Source: an uncultured Pseudomonas sp. (lineage in GTDB: Bacteria > Pseudomonadota > Gammaproteobacteria > Pseudomonadales > Pseudomonadaceae). Taken from it: 45,057 bases of DNA. The notes beneath the pieces are model-generated. The model was not told where the DNA came from, did no database searches, and saw nothing but the letters and a program-made list of their open reading frames with translations. The translations under genes and the position numbers were made by a program. Location of the stretch: NCBI RefSeq assembly GCF_946885885.1, contig NZ_CAMPHN010000020.1, forward strand, positions 1-45,057, given 5' to 3'. The stretch's first letter is position 1. Each line of letters starts with the position of its first letter. Positions 31,358-40,920 of this stretch are shown one piece after another.

Positions 31358-32512
31358 TTAAGCGAGAAGCTTCACGAGGGTCTGATAGTAAATCTCGGTC
31401 AGCACCTCCAGATCGCTGGCCAGCACCCGCTCGTTGATCTGGTGGATGGTCGCGTTGACCGGGCCGAGTTCGACGACCTGGGTGCCCATGGTGGCGATAA
31501 AACGGCCGTCGGAGGTGCCGCCGCTGGTCGAGGGCTGGGTCTCGCGACCGGTCACGGTCTTGATGCTGGCGGCCACGGCGTCGAGCAGGGCGCCCGGTTC
31601 GGTGAGGAACGGCAGGCCGGACAGCGCCCATTCGATGTGATAGTCGAGGCCGTGCTTGTCGAGAATCGCATTGACCCGCTGTTGCAGGCCCTCGACCGTG
31701 GATTCGGTGGAGAAGCGGAAGTTGAAGATCGCCTGCAACTCGCCCGGGATCACATTGGTCGCGCCGGTGCCGGCATTCAGGTTGGAGACCTGGAAACTGG
31801 TCGGTGGGAAGAACGCGTTGCCGTCGTCCCAGTGCTCGGCGGCCAGTTCGGCCAGCGCCGGGGCGGCCAGGTGGATCGGGTTCTTCGCCAGGTGCGGGTA
31901 GGCCACGTGGCCCTGCACGCCGCGCACCGCCAGCTTGGCGCCAAGGGAGCCGCGGCGGCCGTTCTTCACCACGTCGCCGACCAGCGAGGTGCTCGACGGC
32001 TCGCCGACGATGCACCAATCCAGGCGCTCGCCGCGCGCGGCCAGGCGTTCGACCACGGCCTTGGTGCCGTGCTGGGCCGGCCCTTCTTCGTCGCTGGTGA
32101 TCAGGAAGGCGATGCGGCCTTTATGCTGCGGGTGGTCGCCGACGAAGCGCTCGACCGCGATGATCATCGACGCCAGGCTGCCTTTCATGTCCGCCGCGCC
32201 GCGCCCACAGAGCATGCCCTGTTCGTCGATCAGCGCATCGAACGGCTGGTGCTGCCAGGCCTGCAACGGGCCTGTCGGCACCACGTCGGTGTGGCCTGCG
32301 AAGCACAGCACCGGGCCTTCCTGGGTGCCGCGGCTGGCCCAGAAATTATCCACTTCCTCGATACGCATCGGCTCGATAGCGAAACCCACCGCGGCCAGGC
32401 GGCGCATCATCAATTCCTGGCAACCCTCGTCGACCGGAGTGACGGAGGGGCGGCGAATCAGGTCGCAGGCGAGCTCCAGGGTGGGCGTCAGGGTAGGCGA
32501 GGGGACGGTCAT
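31358..32512 (-). CDS. dapE: Succinyl-diaminopimelate desuccinylase
   Basis: The 384-residue M20 metallopeptidase has zinc ligands in [25 protein letters not shown] and the catalytic pair DEEGPA. The dimerisation domain contains [21 protein letters not shown] sequence ([13 protein letters not shown]), and the C-terminal ligand is in IHQINERV. DapE hydrolyses N-succinyl-L,L-diaminopimelate, supplying lysine and peptidoglycan. GGAG precedes the ATG by 5 bases. dapD and dapC, encoding two other steps of the same branch, are further along this window. Confidence 0.96.
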   Translation of the reverse strand: MTVPSPTLTPTLELACDLIRRPSVTPVDEGCQELMMRRLAAVGFAIEPMRIEEVDNFWASRGTQEGPVLCFAGHTDVVPTGPLQAWQHQPFDALIDEQGMLCGRGAADMKGSLASMIIAVERFVGDHPQHKGRIAFLITSDEEGPAQHGTKAVVERLAARGERLDWCIVGEPSSTSLVGDVVKNGRRGSLGAKLAVRGVQGHVAYPHLAKNPIHLAAPALAELAAEHWDDGNAFFPPTSFQVSNLNAGTGATNVIPGELQAIFNFRFSTESTVEGLQQRVNAILDKHGLDYHIEWALSGLPFLTEPGALLDAVAASIKTVTGRETQPSTSGGTSDGRFIATMGTQVVELGPVNATIHQINERVLASDLEVLTEIYYQTLVKLLA

Positions 32513-32554
32513 TGCGGCTCCAAAGCGGCATCAAGCGGAAAGGCCGCTATCTTA

Positions 32555-32582
32555 AAGCAAAACGGCGACCCCTTGGCCGCCG
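32555..32582 (-). terminator. Terminator after ndvB
   Basis: On the minus strand CGGCGGCC-AAGG-GGTCGCCG (one G-U pair) is followed by TTTTGCTTT. It lies between ndvB and dapE, so dapE is probably transcribed at least partly from its own promoter. Confidence 0.75.
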
Positions 32583-32599
32583 TGTCGCTCAGCCAAGAC

Positions 32600-35194
32600 T
32601 CAGACCGGAATGGCCTCGTCGGCGGTCTCTTCCTGGGGTTTGGGCAGGGACGACAACAGCGCCATGATCAACGCCGCCAGGTACGGTAAGGACTGCACCA
32701 GCAGCATCGCCACCCAGAACTTCACATCGGCGCTGGGCAGGCCCTGGACGATGGCGATGCCAACCGCCGCGCCCCAGAGCAGCAGCATGATGAAGACTTC
32801 CTCGCGGGCTTCCGCCAGGGCCACCATCAGGCCGTGGGCACTGCGCATCTTCGGCGTGCGGAAGAACGGGATGCTGGTGGTGAAGAAGCCGTACAGCACT
32901 GCCTTGGCGATGGTGTGCGACAGCGCCAGACCGGCCAGCGCGGCGCAAAAGGCATCCTTGAGATTGACGCCCACGGCGCGCTGATAGAGGAAGACGATTT
33001 TCGCCACCTTGAACACGAACAGCGCCAGCGGCGGAATGGCGAAGATCAGCAGCGGCGGGTCGACCCGCTGCGGCACGATGATCATTGCCGCCGACCAGAG
33101 CAGCGCGCCCACGGTGAAGAAGATGTTCAGGCCATCGGCGACCCAGGGCAGCCAGCCGGCGATGAAGTGGTAGCGCTGTCCGCGCTTGAGCTCGCAGTCC
33201 TGGCCGAGGAACAGGCTGCGCGCGTGGCCCTTCATGATCTGGATGGCGCCGTAGGCCCAGCGGAAGCGCTGTTTCTTGAAGTCGATAAAGGTGTCCGGCA
33301 TCAGGCCTTTACCGAAGCTGTCGTGGGCATAAGCGGCGGCGTAGCCTTTCTTGAACACGCGCAGGCCGAGTTCGGCGTCCTCGCAGATGGTCCAGTCGGC
33401 CCACTTCAGTTCGTCCATCACGCTGCGGCGGATCATGGTCATGGTGCCGTGCTGGATGATCGCGTTGCGGTCGTTGCGGGTAACCATGCCGATATGGAAG
33501 AAGCCTTTGTATTCGGCGTAGCAGAGCTTCTTGAAGGTGCTTTCCTTATCGTCGCGATAGTCCTGCGGCGACTGCACCACGGCGATCTCGGGGTCGGCGA
33601 AGTGCGGCACCATGTGTTTGAGCCAGTTGCGGTCGACGCAGTAGTCGGAGTCGATCACCGCCACCACTTCGGCGTCCGCTGCGGTGTGCGGCAGGATGTA
33701 GTTCAGCGCGCCACCTTTGAAGCCGGCCAGGGGGGCGACATGGAAGAACCTGAAGCGCGGCCCGAGCTGTTCGCAATAGGCTTGCACCGGCTCCCACACC
33801 GCCGGGTCCTTGGTGTTGTTGTCGATGATCAGTACTTCGAAGTCCGGGTAATCGAGATTGGCCAGGGCATCGAGGGTCTGTTTGACCATCTCCGGCGGCT
33901 CGTTGTAGCAGGGCACGTGGATCGACACCTTGGGCCGGTAGGCGTTGTCGGCCAGTACCGGGCAGAACGGCCGCCTGCGGGTGTGCATCCACACGGTTTC
34001 CGCCAGCTCATGGGCCTCGGTGAGTAGCACGATGAATACGCCGAGGGCGCCAAAGCCGAGCAACAGGCCGACCATGGTGCTGAACCAGGTGCTGTATTGC
34101 TGGCTGTAGTCGTAGCCGATCCACACCAGCAGCGAACCGCCGGCGAACGCGACGAAGGTCAGGAAGGTGCGCCCGCGCTGGCGCAACGCGCTGCCGTCGA
34201 TCAGCAGCAGGGTCAGGGCCATCAGCGCCATGACCACCGAGGCGACGGCCAACAGGCGCCATTGCGGAATGGCTACCACCGGGCCTTCGAAATTGAATTT
34301 GGCCTGACGGTCGAGGTCGTAAACGCCCCAGTAAGCGCCGACCGAACCTTCGTCGCTGCTTTTCCATGGCTGATCGAAGGCTTCGATGACGAAATAGTTG
34401 TAGCCCCTGTTATTCAAGGTGTTGACCAGGGTGCGCAGGTAGATCGCCTGGTCGGCCTGGGAGGCGTCGGCGCCGCCGCGCATGCGGCCGTTGCTCGGCC
34501 AGCCCACTTCGGAGAGCAGCAGCGGCTTTTTCGGGAAGAGTTTTTTCAGGTCGCGGGCGCGGTCGAGGACGAACTGGGTGGAGTCCTCCATCGGCACGAA
34601 TTCCCAATAGGGCAGTACGTGGGCGGCGATCAGGTCGACGTGCTCGGCGAGTTGCGGGTGCTCTTCCCAGATATGCCATTGTTCCGAGGTGGTGACCGGA
34701 ACCTTCACCGCGGCACGCACACGGTCGAGGTAGGCGATCAGTTCTTCGGGTTCTATCTCGCTGCGGAACAGCGCCTCGTTGCCCACCACCACGCGCACGA
34801 CACTGCGCGAACTGTTGGCGATCTCGATGGCTTTGGCGATCTCGCGCTCGTTGCGTTGCAGGTCGGGACTGATCCAGATACCCAGGGTCACGCGCAGGCC
34901 CAGTTCTTCGGCGAGCCGCGGAATGTTCGCCAGGCTGCCGTCCACCGAGTAGGTGCGGATGTTGTCGGTCTGCTTGGTGAGCAACTCCAGATCGGCGCGC
35001 ATTTCCGCATCGCTGGGGTAGGTGTTGGTCTGCGGGTTCTGTCCCTGACGAAAGGGCGAAAACGAATAGCCGGAAATCTGCTCGGGCCAGTCCGGCGCGC
35101 TGACCGGCCGGTTATAGAGCGCCCAGATACCGGCAAAGAGTGCGGCTATGGCGAGGACCACAACCAGATTGATTCCAAATTTACGCGCAGGCAT
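32600..35194 (-). CDS. ndvB: NdvB-like cyclic beta-1,3-glucan synthase (GH17-GT2)
   Basis: The start at 35194 (MPARKFGINLVVVLAIAALF) gives 864 residues. A membrane anchor leads to a periplasmic GH17 domain (about 40-310, with VVGNEALFRS and LLLSEVGWPSNG). Further membrane helices precede a cytosolic GT2 domain (about 420-690). The GT2 has CYNEPPEMVK, VIDSDY, the TICEDAE base motif and QRFRW (QxxRW), followed by C-terminal membrane helices. In P. aeruginosa the PA1163 ndvB product makes periplasmic glucans linked to biofilm antibiotic tolerance. Placement beside dapE matches. No separate glucan exporter is seen. Confidence 0.9.
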   Translation of the reverse strand: MPARKFGINLVVVLAIAALFAGIWALYNRPVSAPDWPEQISGYSFSPFRQGQNPQTNTYPSDAEMRADLELLTKQTDNIRTYSVDGSLANIPRLAEELGLRVTLGIWISPDLQRNEREIAKAIEIANSSRSVVRVVVGNEALFRSEIEPEELIAYLDRVRAAVKVPVTTSEQWHIWEEHPQLAEHVDLIAAHVLPYWEFVPMEDSTQFVLDRARDLKKLFPKKPLLLSEVGWPSNGRMRGGADASQADQAIYLRTLVNTLNNRGYNYFVIEAFDQPWKSSDEGSVGAYWGVYDLDRQAKFNFEGPVVAIPQWRLLAVASVVMALMALTLLLIDGSALRQRGRTFLTFVAFAGGSLLVWIGYDYSQQYSTWFSTMVGLLLGFGALGVFIVLLTEAHELAETVWMHTRRRPFCPVLADNAYRPKVSIHVPCYNEPPEMVKQTLDALANLDYPDFEVLIIDNNTKDPAVWEPVQAYCEQLGPRFRFFHVAPLAGFKGGALNYILPHTAADAEVVAVIDSDYCVDRNWLKHMVPHFADPEIAVVQSPQDYRDDKESTFKKLCYAEYKGFFHIGMVTRNDRNAIIQHGTMTMIRRSVMDELKWADWTICEDAELGLRVFKKGYAAAYAHDSFGKGLMPDTFIDFKKQRFRWAYGAIQIMKGHARSLFLGQDCELKRGQRYHFIAGWLPWVADGLNIFFTVGALLWSAAMIIVPQRVDPPLLIFAIPPLALFVFKVAKIVFLYQRAVGVNLKDAFCAALAGLALSHTIAKAVLYGFFTTSIPFFRTPKMRSAHGLMVALAEAREEVFIMLLLWGAAVGIAIVQGLPSADVKFWVAMLLVQSLPYLAALIMALLSSLPKPQEETADEAIPV

Positions 35195-35498
35195 AGCGTC
35201 TTCAGGTTCCGCAGGGAGGGCAATACAGAGGAGTCGACGAGCGTCGAATGCGCGCATGCTACTCCGCCGCCCGTGGACTGTATAGCGAGGCTTGAGCCCC
35301 TATCGGCGTGGTTTTTCGGCGTGCCCGAAATTGGAGCGGGAAAGCTTCCGGAAAGTTCTCCACGGTGTTCGAGTGCGTCCAGCGCGGCGCGGATTTTCGA
35401 CTTCGGAGCGGGCTCTGCCCGGTAAAACGGCGCTTGGGTGCGGCGACCGAGCTTTCTATACTGTGCGCCCGCTTATGCCAGGGTATCGAGGTAGTGAA
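35195..35498. other. Divergent intergenic region between ndvB and tcdA
   Basis: These 304 bases contain a sigma-70-like promoter for tcdA (35434-35462). No other structure or gene is recognised. Confidence 0.5.
35434..35462 (+). promoter_or_regulatory. Sigma-70-like promoter of tcdA
   Basis: TTGGGT (35434-35439) and TATACT (35457-35462) are separated by 17 bases, 36 bases before the tcdA start. Confidence 0.5.
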
Positions 35499-36305
35499 AT
35501 GACGTTCGACGAACAACGCTTTGCCGGTATTGCCCGCTTGTACGGTCGCGAGGGCGCCGAGCGCCTGGCAGCGGCCCATGTCGCGGTGGTCGGCATCGGC
35601 GGCGTCGGCTCCTGGGCGGCGGAAGCCCTGGCGCGCTCGGGGGTGGGCGAGATCTCGCTGTTCGATCTGGACGATGTCTGCGTCAGCAATAGCAACCGGC
35701 AACTGCATGCGTTGGACAGCACGCTCGGCCAGCCCAAGGTCGAGGTCATGGCGGCGCGCATCCGTGGCATCAACCCGGCCTGTGTGGTGCATGCGGTGGC
35801 GGACTTCGTCACCCGCGAAACCATGGCCGAGTACATCACCGAACAGCTCGATGCGGTGATCGACTGCATCGACAGCGTCAATGCCAAGGCGGCGCTGATC
35901 GCCTGGTGCAAGCGGCGTAAGATTCAGGTGATCACCACCGGCGGCGCCGGCGGGCAGATCGACCCGACGCAGATCCAGGTCGGCGACCTGAACAAGACCT
36001 GGAACGATCCACTGGCGTCCAAGGTGCGCTCGATTCTGCGCCGCGATTACAACTTCTCGCGTACCCAGGGGCGCAACTACAGCGTGCCCTGCGTGTTTTC
36101 CAGCGAACAACTGCGCTATCCCAAGCCTGACGGTAGCGTTTGTCAGCATAAGGGGTTCGTCGGCGAAGGGGTCAAGCTCGACTGCGCCGGGGGCTTCGGC
36201 GCGGTGACCATGGTGACCGCGACCTTTGCCATGGTCGCCGTCGCTAAAACCGTGGAAAAACTGGTGGCCGGCACGCGGCGGCCGGCTGAGCGTTGTCAGG
36301 CGTAA
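35499..36305 (+). CDS. tcdA: tRNA threonylcarbamoyladenosine dehydratase TcdA/CsdL
   Basis: The start at 35499 (MTFDEQRFAGIARLYG) follows a GAGGTAG sequence and gives 268 residues. The ThiF/E1-like fold has the ATP motif VVGIGGVGSWAAEALARSG, DLDDVCVSNSNRQ, and a C-terminal VCQHKGFVGEGVKLDC region. TcdA cyclises t6A37 of tRNA to ct6A using ATP, working with the CsdA-CsdE sulfur/desulfurase system. csdE and csdA are encoded 1.5 kb away on the other strand, which supports the assignment. Confidence 0.93.
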   Translation: MTFDEQRFAGIARLYGREGAERLAAAHVAVVGIGGVGSWAAEALARSGVGEISLFDLDDVCVSNSNRQLHALDSTLGQPKVEVMAARIRGINPACVVHAVADFVTRETMAEYITEQLDAVIDCIDSVNAKAALIAWCKRRKIQVITTGGAGGQIDPTQIQVGDLNKTWNDPLASKVRSILRRDYNFSRTQGRNYSVPCVFSSEQLRYPKPDGSVCQHKGFVGEGVKLDCAGGFGAVTMVTATFAMVAVAKTVEKLVAGTRRPAERCQA

Positions 36306-36351
36306 CGGATCGTTCAGCCTTGGCTAAGCTTGAGTAAGTGAAAGGGGGTGC

Positions 36352-37224
36352 TTGCAGATTCTCTTACTAGGCGCGATGAGGTGGGCGGTGGTTTACAGGT
36401 CTTTTCTTGCTTGGCCGACCGGGTCGGGCGCTGCATGCAGCGCACTTTGCCGGATTGCGTTATTCGCACTGGCCATCGCTTTCAGCCCGGCCAGCTCGGC
36501 CGAGCAGGTCGTGCGCATCGGCACCGGCGACTGGGCGCCCTATGTCGACCAGAGCCGTAGCGATAAGGGCGCCATGGTGCGGCTCGTTCGCGCGGTATTC
36601 GCCGAGGCGGGTTATCAGGCGAAATTCGTGTTCTATCCGTGGGACCGTAATGTGCTGAAGTTGCAGCAGGGTTCGCTGGACGCGATCATGCCCTATATCT
36701 GCACCGCGGTCCGGCGCGGTTTCAGCGACTGCAGCGAGCCTATGGTGCGTGGCGAAGTGGTGTTGTTCCACCGCAAGGAATTGGCTTTCGACTGGCAGCA
36801 GGTCGATGACCTGCAGAAGTATCGCATCGGCACCACCTTGGGCTATTCCTACGGGCCGCAATTCGATAAAGCCCATCAGGATGGGCGCTTGCACGTCTTG
36901 CAAAACGGCAAGGAGGCCACCAGCTTTCGTCTATTGGAGTTGGGTCGTATCGACCTGCACCCGCAAGACCGGGCGGTGGGTTACGCCATGCTGCAACGGC
37001 TGTTCCCGGCCGAAACCCGGGCACGCATCACCCATCACCCGCACAGTCTCAGCACCGAGCCGCTGCATATATTGTTTCGCAAGGACGATGCCCATGGCGC
37101 CGAATTGCGCACAGCGTTCAATCGCAGCTTGCGCCTGTTCGCCGAACGCGGCGATTTGGCTCGGCTGCAACAAGCCCTGTATTCCGGCAATGCGGATCAG
37201 TGGTCGCCTACGACTAAGCCCTGA
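36352..37224 (+). CDS. Solitary family-3 solute-binding protein (SBP_bac_3-like)
   Basis: The 290-residue protein has a long basic N-terminus and a signal segment (CRIALFALAIAFSPASSA, cleavage before EQVVRIG). Family-3 features follow: IGTGDWAPYVDQS, the GAMVRLVRAVFAEAGYQAKF helix, RNVLKLQQGSLDAI and IGTTLGYSYG. A strong AAAGGGGG lies 3 bases before the TTG at 36352; ATG at 36376 is the alternative start. No ABC permease or ATPase adjoins it. It may be a transporter-independent periplasmic sensor or scavenging protein for a polar amino acid-like ligand. Confidence 0.82.
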   Translation: MQILLLGAMRWAVVYRSFLAWPTGSGAACSALCRIALFALAIAFSPASSAEQVVRIGTGDWAPYVDQSRSDKGAMVRLVRAVFAEAGYQAKFVFYPWDRNVLKLQQGSLDAIMPYICTAVRRGFSDCSEPMVRGEVVLFHRKELAFDWQQVDDLQKYRIGTTLGYSYGPQFDKAHQDGRLHVLQNGKEATSFRLLELGRIDLHPQDRAVGYAMLQRLFPAETRARITHHPHSLSTEPLHILFRKDDAHGAELRTAFNRSLRLFAERGDLARLQQALYSGNADQWSPTTKP

Positions 37225-37368
37225 TGCCAGACTGCGGCTGTTAGTCCGCTGCATTACGTTCCCGCCGTTTTCTTCTTGCTTTGCCTGGCCGGCGTTCGCT
37301 ACTTTTTTTCCACCTGTTAACTGCACCCGGCATGGGCGCGATGGCTTGTGGCAACACCAGCAAGGGGC

Positions 37369-37794
37369 ATGAACGAAATGACTTTGACCGTCAGTTATGA
37401 CCAACTCGAAACCGCTTTTATGATGACCAGCGACGGTATGGACACCGAGTGCTATATCGATCCGGACAACGGCGCCATTTACTGTTTCGACTCTATGGGT
37501 GAAACCTTCGATTCTGTTCCGCCGGATTTCGACCCCGAGTCCGCGATCGGCGTCCCGAATAAATACGATCTGGACCTGGGCAATCAACTGGTTTTCGACT
37601 TCGTCCTAGGGCAAATACCGGAACACTACGATGAGGTGCGCGATATCTTTCGGAGGAAAGGCGCTTACTCGCGCTACAAGGAATTGCTCTATCGGCTGGG
37701 TAAAGAGCAGGACTGGTACGACTATGAGGCTAAGCGTACCCGCGAAGCCTTGCTCGAATGGTGCGCCGAAAACGGTATCACGCTGGTTGATTGA
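37369..37794 (+). CDS. UPF0158 family protein
   Basis: The 141-residue acidic protein starts MNEMTLTVSYDQLETAF after AAGGGG; a start three codons later is possible. It carries the UPF0158 pattern: ECYIDPDNGAIYCF near the N-terminus and, near the C-terminus, IFRRKGAYSRYKELLYRLG followed by WYDYEAKRTREALLEWC and AENGI. Function of the family is unknown. It converges on csdE, leaving only 7 bases between the stops. Confidence 0.8.
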   Translation: MNEMTLTVSYDQLETAFMMTSDGMDTECYIDPDNGAIYCFDSMGETFDSVPPDFDPESAIGVPNKYDLDLGNQLVFDFVLGQIPEHYDEVRDIFRRKGAYSRYKELLYRLGKEQDWYDYEAKRTREALLEWCAENGITLVD

Positions 37795-37801
37795 GCAGGT
37801 T

Positions 37802-38209
37802 CTAGGGTTGGGTCAGCTCGCGCATACGCTGCAATACCGCCTGTAAGCCATTGCTACGCGACGGCGACAGTTGACGGGACAGGCCGAGCTGGGCGAACCA
37901 GTCGGCCAGCTCGACTTCCGCCAGTTGCGCGCTGCTCAGACCATTGACCCTGGCCAGCAGTACGGCCAGCAATCCGCGCAGCAGACGGGCGTCGCTGCTG
38001 GCGCGGAACTGCCAGTGTCGGCCGTGCTGCTCGGCCACCAACCAGACCTGGCTTTCGCAGCCATGCACGCGGTTGGCCTCGTTGCGCTCGGCATCCGCGA
38101 GCGGCGCCAACTTCTCGCCCCATTGCATCAACAGGCGCGCCCGCTGTTCCCAGCCGGGGCATTGGGCGAAGGCGTCCAGGGCTTCCCGGGCGCTGGCGGG
38201 CGGACTCAT
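37802..38209 (-). CDS. csdE: CsdE sulfur acceptor (SufE family)
   Basis: The 135-residue protein has the SufE-family sulfur-accepting cysteine C51 in RVHGCESQVWLVAE, with the supporting ASSDARLLRGLLAVL and C-terminal RSNGLQAVLQRM helices. It accepts persulfide sulfur from CsdA and activates it. Its start overlaps the csdA stop by 4 bases on the minus strand, so csdA and csdE are translationally coupled. SufE itself would sit in a suf operon; the csdA neighbour favours CsdE. Confidence 0.92.
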   Translation of the reverse strand: MSPPASAREALDAFAQCPGWEQRARLLMQWGEKLAPLADAERNEANRVHGCESQVWLVAEQHGRHWQFRASSDARLLRGLLAVLLARVNGLSSAQLAEVELADWFAQLGLSRQLSPSRSNGLQAVLQRMRELTQP

Positions 38210-39411
38210 CGCAACAGCTCCAGCGCGCGGTCGAGGGCGGCGAAGAAGCGCTGCAGATCGCCGGCGTCGTTATACAAACCCAGGGATACCCGGATCGCCC
38301 CGGCCAGGCCGAGGCTTTGCAGCAGCGGCATGGTGCAGTGATGGCCGGCGCGCACGGCGATACCCTGGTCGGTCAGGAGGTGAGCGAGGTCGGCGTTGTG
38401 CACATCCTCGACCACGAAGCTGGCCAGGGCGACATGAGGCTCGCCGAGCAGGCGAATGCCTTCGCGAGCGTTCAGCCCCGTCAGCAAGTGGGCATGTAGA
38501 GCGGCTTCATGCTCGGCCACTGCGATGGCGTCCAGTCCGGTCAGATAATCCAGGCTGGCGCCCAGGGCGATAACACCGGCAATTGGCGGGGTGCCGGCCT
38601 CGAAACCCAGTGGCGCCGGGCGGAACTGCGCGCTCTGGTAGTCGGCCTGGAGCACCATCTCGCCGCCGAACTGCCAGTGCTGGAGGCGCTGCAACGCTTC
38701 CTCGCGGCCATAGAGGATGCCGACGCCGTCCGGGCCGTAAAGCTTGTGGCTGGAGCAGACATAGAAATCGCAGCCCAGCGCCTGCATATCGTGCCGGCCA
38801 TGCACCACGCCCTGGGCGCCGTCGACCACCGTCAGCGCGTTCTGCGCTTTGGCCAAGGCGAGCAATCGATCGAGCGGCTGCCAGCAGCCGAGCACATTGG
38901 ACAGCTGGCTAACCGCGAGTAGGCGGGTGCGTGGGCCAATCAGCTGTGCGGCCTGCTCGAGATCGATAATCCCGGAGCCATCCAGCGGCAGCACCACCAG
39001 CTTGAGCCCGCGACGTAGCGCCAATTGCTGCCAGGGCAGCAGGTTGGCGTGGTGTTCCAGCGCGCTGATCACAATCTCATCGCCCGCCTGAAACTGCTGC
39101 TCCAGCCCATAGGCCAGCAGGTTGAAGGCTTCGGTGGCGCTACGGGTAAAAACGATTTGCGCAGGGGTTGCGGCATTCAACCAATGTGCGAGCTTTTCCC
39201 GCGTGGCCTCGAAGGCCCGGGTCGCGCGCTCGCCCGGCAGATGCTGGGCGCGATGCACATTGGCCGCGCCGCCCGCGTAGTAACCGAGCAGGGCGTCGAG
39301 CATGGCCTGGGGTTTCTGCGCGGTGGCGGCGCTGTCCAGATAAGTCTGGCCTTCGGCGTCGAGGGCCAGTATGCCGGGGAAGTCAGCGCGCCAGGGGGAA
39401 AAGAGAGCCAT
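38206..39411 (-). CDS. csdA: Cysteine desulfurase CsdA
   Basis: The ATG at 39411 (MALFSPWRADFPG) is chosen; an upstream TTG in the same frame lies within an inverted repeat. The 401-residue group II desulfurase has the PLP lysine K223 in CSSHKLYGPDG, the substrate histidine in EHHANLLPW (H120/H121) and the active cysteine C359 in VRAGHHCTMPLL. It removes sulfur from cysteine for transfer to CsdE. The pair works with TcdA, encoded nearby, in tRNA modification and cluster assembly. Confidence 0.93.
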   Translation of the reverse strand: MALFSPWRADFPGILALDAEGQTYLDSAATAQKPQAMLDALLGYYAGGAANVHRAQHLPGERATRAFEATREKLAHWLNAATPAQIVFTRSATEAFNLLAYGLEQQFQAGDEIVISALEHHANLLPWQQLALRRGLKLVVLPLDGSGIIDLEQAAQLIGPRTRLLAVSQLSNVLGCWQPLDRLLALAKAQNALTVVDGAQGVVHGRHDMQALGCDFYVCSSHKLYGPDGVGILYGREEALQRLQHWQFGGEMVLQADYQSAQFRPAPLGFEAGTPPIAGVIALGASLDYLTGLDAIAVAEHEAALHAHLLTGLNAREGIRLLGEPHVALASFVVEDVHNADLAHLLTDQGIAVRAGHHCTMPLLQSLGLAGAIRVSLGLYNDAGDLQRFFAALDRALELLR

Positions 39412-39418
39412 AAGCTTC

Positions 39419-39468
39419 AAGCGACAAGCTGCAAGTTGGGCTGCCTTAACGCTTGCAGCTTGTGGCTT
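39419..39468. repeat. Inverted repeat AAGCGACAAGCTGCAAG...CTTGCAGCTTGTGGCTT
   Basis: The two 17-base arms (39419-39435 and 39452-39468) pair with one mismatch and a 16-base loop, between dapD and csdA. The GCTTGCAGCTTG core is a familiar Pseudomonas intergenic repeat. It could stabilise or end the dapD transcript. Confidence 0.7.
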
Positions 39469-39486
39469 GCAGCTTGCCGCTGCCTC

Positions 39487-40521
39487 TCAGTTATGTGCGT
39501 GCAGGGCTGCGTTCAGCTCGACCGCCGATTTGTGGGTCTTGCATTCCACGGTGCCGGTTTGCGAGTTGCGGCGGAACAGCAGGTCCGGTTGGCCGGCCAG
39601 TTCGCGGGCCTTGACCACCTTGACCAACTGGTTCTGGCCATCGAGCAAGGCCACCTTGGTGCCGGCGGTGATGTACAGGCCGGATTCCACGGTATTGCGG
39701 TCGCCCAAGGGGATGCCGATGCCGGCGTTGGCGCCGATCAGGCAGCCTTCGCCGACCGAGATGACGATATTGCCGCCGCCGGACAGGGTGCCCATGGTCG
39801 AGCAACCGCCGCCCAGGTCCGAGCCCTTGCCGACGAACACGCCAGCGGATACCCGGCCTTCGATCATGCCAGGGCCAGCGGTGCCGGCGTTGAAGTTGAC
39901 GAAACCTTCGTGCATCACGGTGGTGCCTTCGCCGACATAGGCGCCCAGGCGGATACGCGCGCCATCGGCGATACGCACACCGCTCGGTACCACGTAGTCG
40001 GTCATTTTCGGGAACTTATCCACGGAGAAGACTTCCAGCAGCTCGCCTTTGAGGCGTGCCTCCAACTGGAGCTCGGCCAGTTCGGCCAGATCGATCGCGC
40101 CCTGGCTGGTCCAGGCGACGTTAGGCAGCAGCGGGAAAATCCCGGTGAGGTTCAGGCCATGGGGTTTGACCAGGCGATGGGAGAGCAGGTGCAGCTTGAG
40201 GTAAGCCTCGGGGGTGCTGGTCAGGGGGCTGTCTTCGGCGAGGAAGGTGGCCACCAGCGGCTTGTGGCTTTCCGCCAGACGGGTCAGCAACGCGGCCTGC
40301 ACGCTGTCGATGCCCTTCAGGGCTTCGGCCAGTTCGCCCGCTTGTGCGGTGGTGAACGCGATGCTTTGGTTGCCGCCGCTGTAGCCGAGCTTTTGCGCGG
40401 CCTTTTCAATCAGTTCGGCAGCGGGGTTGAGCAGCGGCTGGGCGTAGAACACTTCAAGCCAGTCGTTTTGGCGGTTTTGCGAGCCGACACCGAAGGCCAG
40501 GCTGAAAAGAGTAGAAGTCAT
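39487..40521 (-). CDS. dapD: 2,3,4,5-tetrahydropyridine-2,6-dicarboxylate N-succinyltransferase
   Basis: The 344-residue protein is the long Pseudomonas/actinobacterial type. It has a left-handed parallel beta-helix of hexapeptide repeats (about 170-290: ARIRLGAYVGEGTTVMHEGF, SAGVFVGKGSDLGGGCSTMG and GEGCLIGANAGIGIPLGD). AAGGAA precedes the ATG. DapD transfers succinyl from succinyl-CoA to tetrahydrodipicolinate in lysine synthesis. The ArsC-like gene upstream is separated by 36 bases and probably shares its transcript. Confidence 0.95.
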   Translation of the reverse strand: MTSTLFSLAFGVGSQNRQNDWLEVFYAQPLLNPAAELIEKAAQKLGYSGGNQSIAFTTAQAGELAEALKGIDSVQAALLTRLAESHKPLVATFLAEDSPLTSTPEAYLKLHLLSHRLVKPHGLNLTGIFPLLPNVAWTSQGAIDLAELAELQLEARLKGELLEVFSVDKFPKMTDYVVPSGVRIADGARIRLGAYVGEGTTVMHEGFVNFNAGTAGPGMIEGRVSAGVFVGKGSDLGGGCSTMGTLSGGGNIVISVGEGCLIGANAGIGIPLGDRNTVESGLYITAGTKVALLDGQNQLVKVVKARELAGQPDLLFRRNSQTGTVECKTHKSAVELNAALHAHN

Positions 40522-40557
40522 GTGGCTTTCCTTAACGCGAATTCAGGGTTACGGGGT

Positions 40558-40920
40558 TCAAGCCAACTCAGCCGCATAGCTGGCGGGTTTGAAACCAATC
40601 AGGGTTTTGCTGCCGAGATCCAGCACCGGGCGCTTGATCATCGAGGGCTGGGCGAGCATCAGCTCGATCGCCTTGTTCTGGTCGAGGTCGGCTTTTTGCG
40701 CCTCTTCCAGCTTGCGGAACGTGGTGCCGGCACGGTTGAGAACGACTTCCCAGCCATGCTCGTCGCACCAACGTTCGAGATTGGCGCGGTCGATGCCGCT
40801 GGCCTTGTAATCGTGGAAAGCATATTCGAGGCCATTCTCGTCGAGCCAGGTACGGGCTTTTTTCATGGTGTCGCAGGCTTTGATGCCGAACATGCGCAGC
40901 GTTTTAGCATTCGCGGTCAT
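40558..40920 (-). CDS. ArsC/Spx family protein (YffB-like)
   Basis: The start at 40920 (MTANAKTLRMFGIKACDTMK) has AGAGG upstream; the longer frame is rejected. The 120-residue thioredoxin-fold protein has a single N-terminal cysteine C16 in KACDTMKKARTWL and the ArsC-family block DYKASGIDRANLERW, ending MLAQPSMIKRPVLDLGSKTLIGF. Unlike true arsenate reductases it lacks an arsenic-resistance context and matches YffB, whose role may be glutathione-dependent thiol reduction. It lies upstream of dapD. Confidence 0.85.
   Translation of the reverse strand: MTANAKTLRMFGIKACDTMKKARTWLDENGLEYAFHDYKASGIDRANLERWCDEHGWEVVLNRAGTTFRKLEEAQKADLDQNKAIELMLAQPSMIKRPVLDLGSKTLIGFKPASYAAELA

Noticed and set aside
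31331..32689. 452-codon plus-strand frame
   Set aside because: Antisense to dapE.
39412..39420. TTG start three codons upstream of csdA
   Set aside because: It lies at the edge of an inverted repeat with no Shine-Dalgarno; the ATG at 39411 fits the family start.
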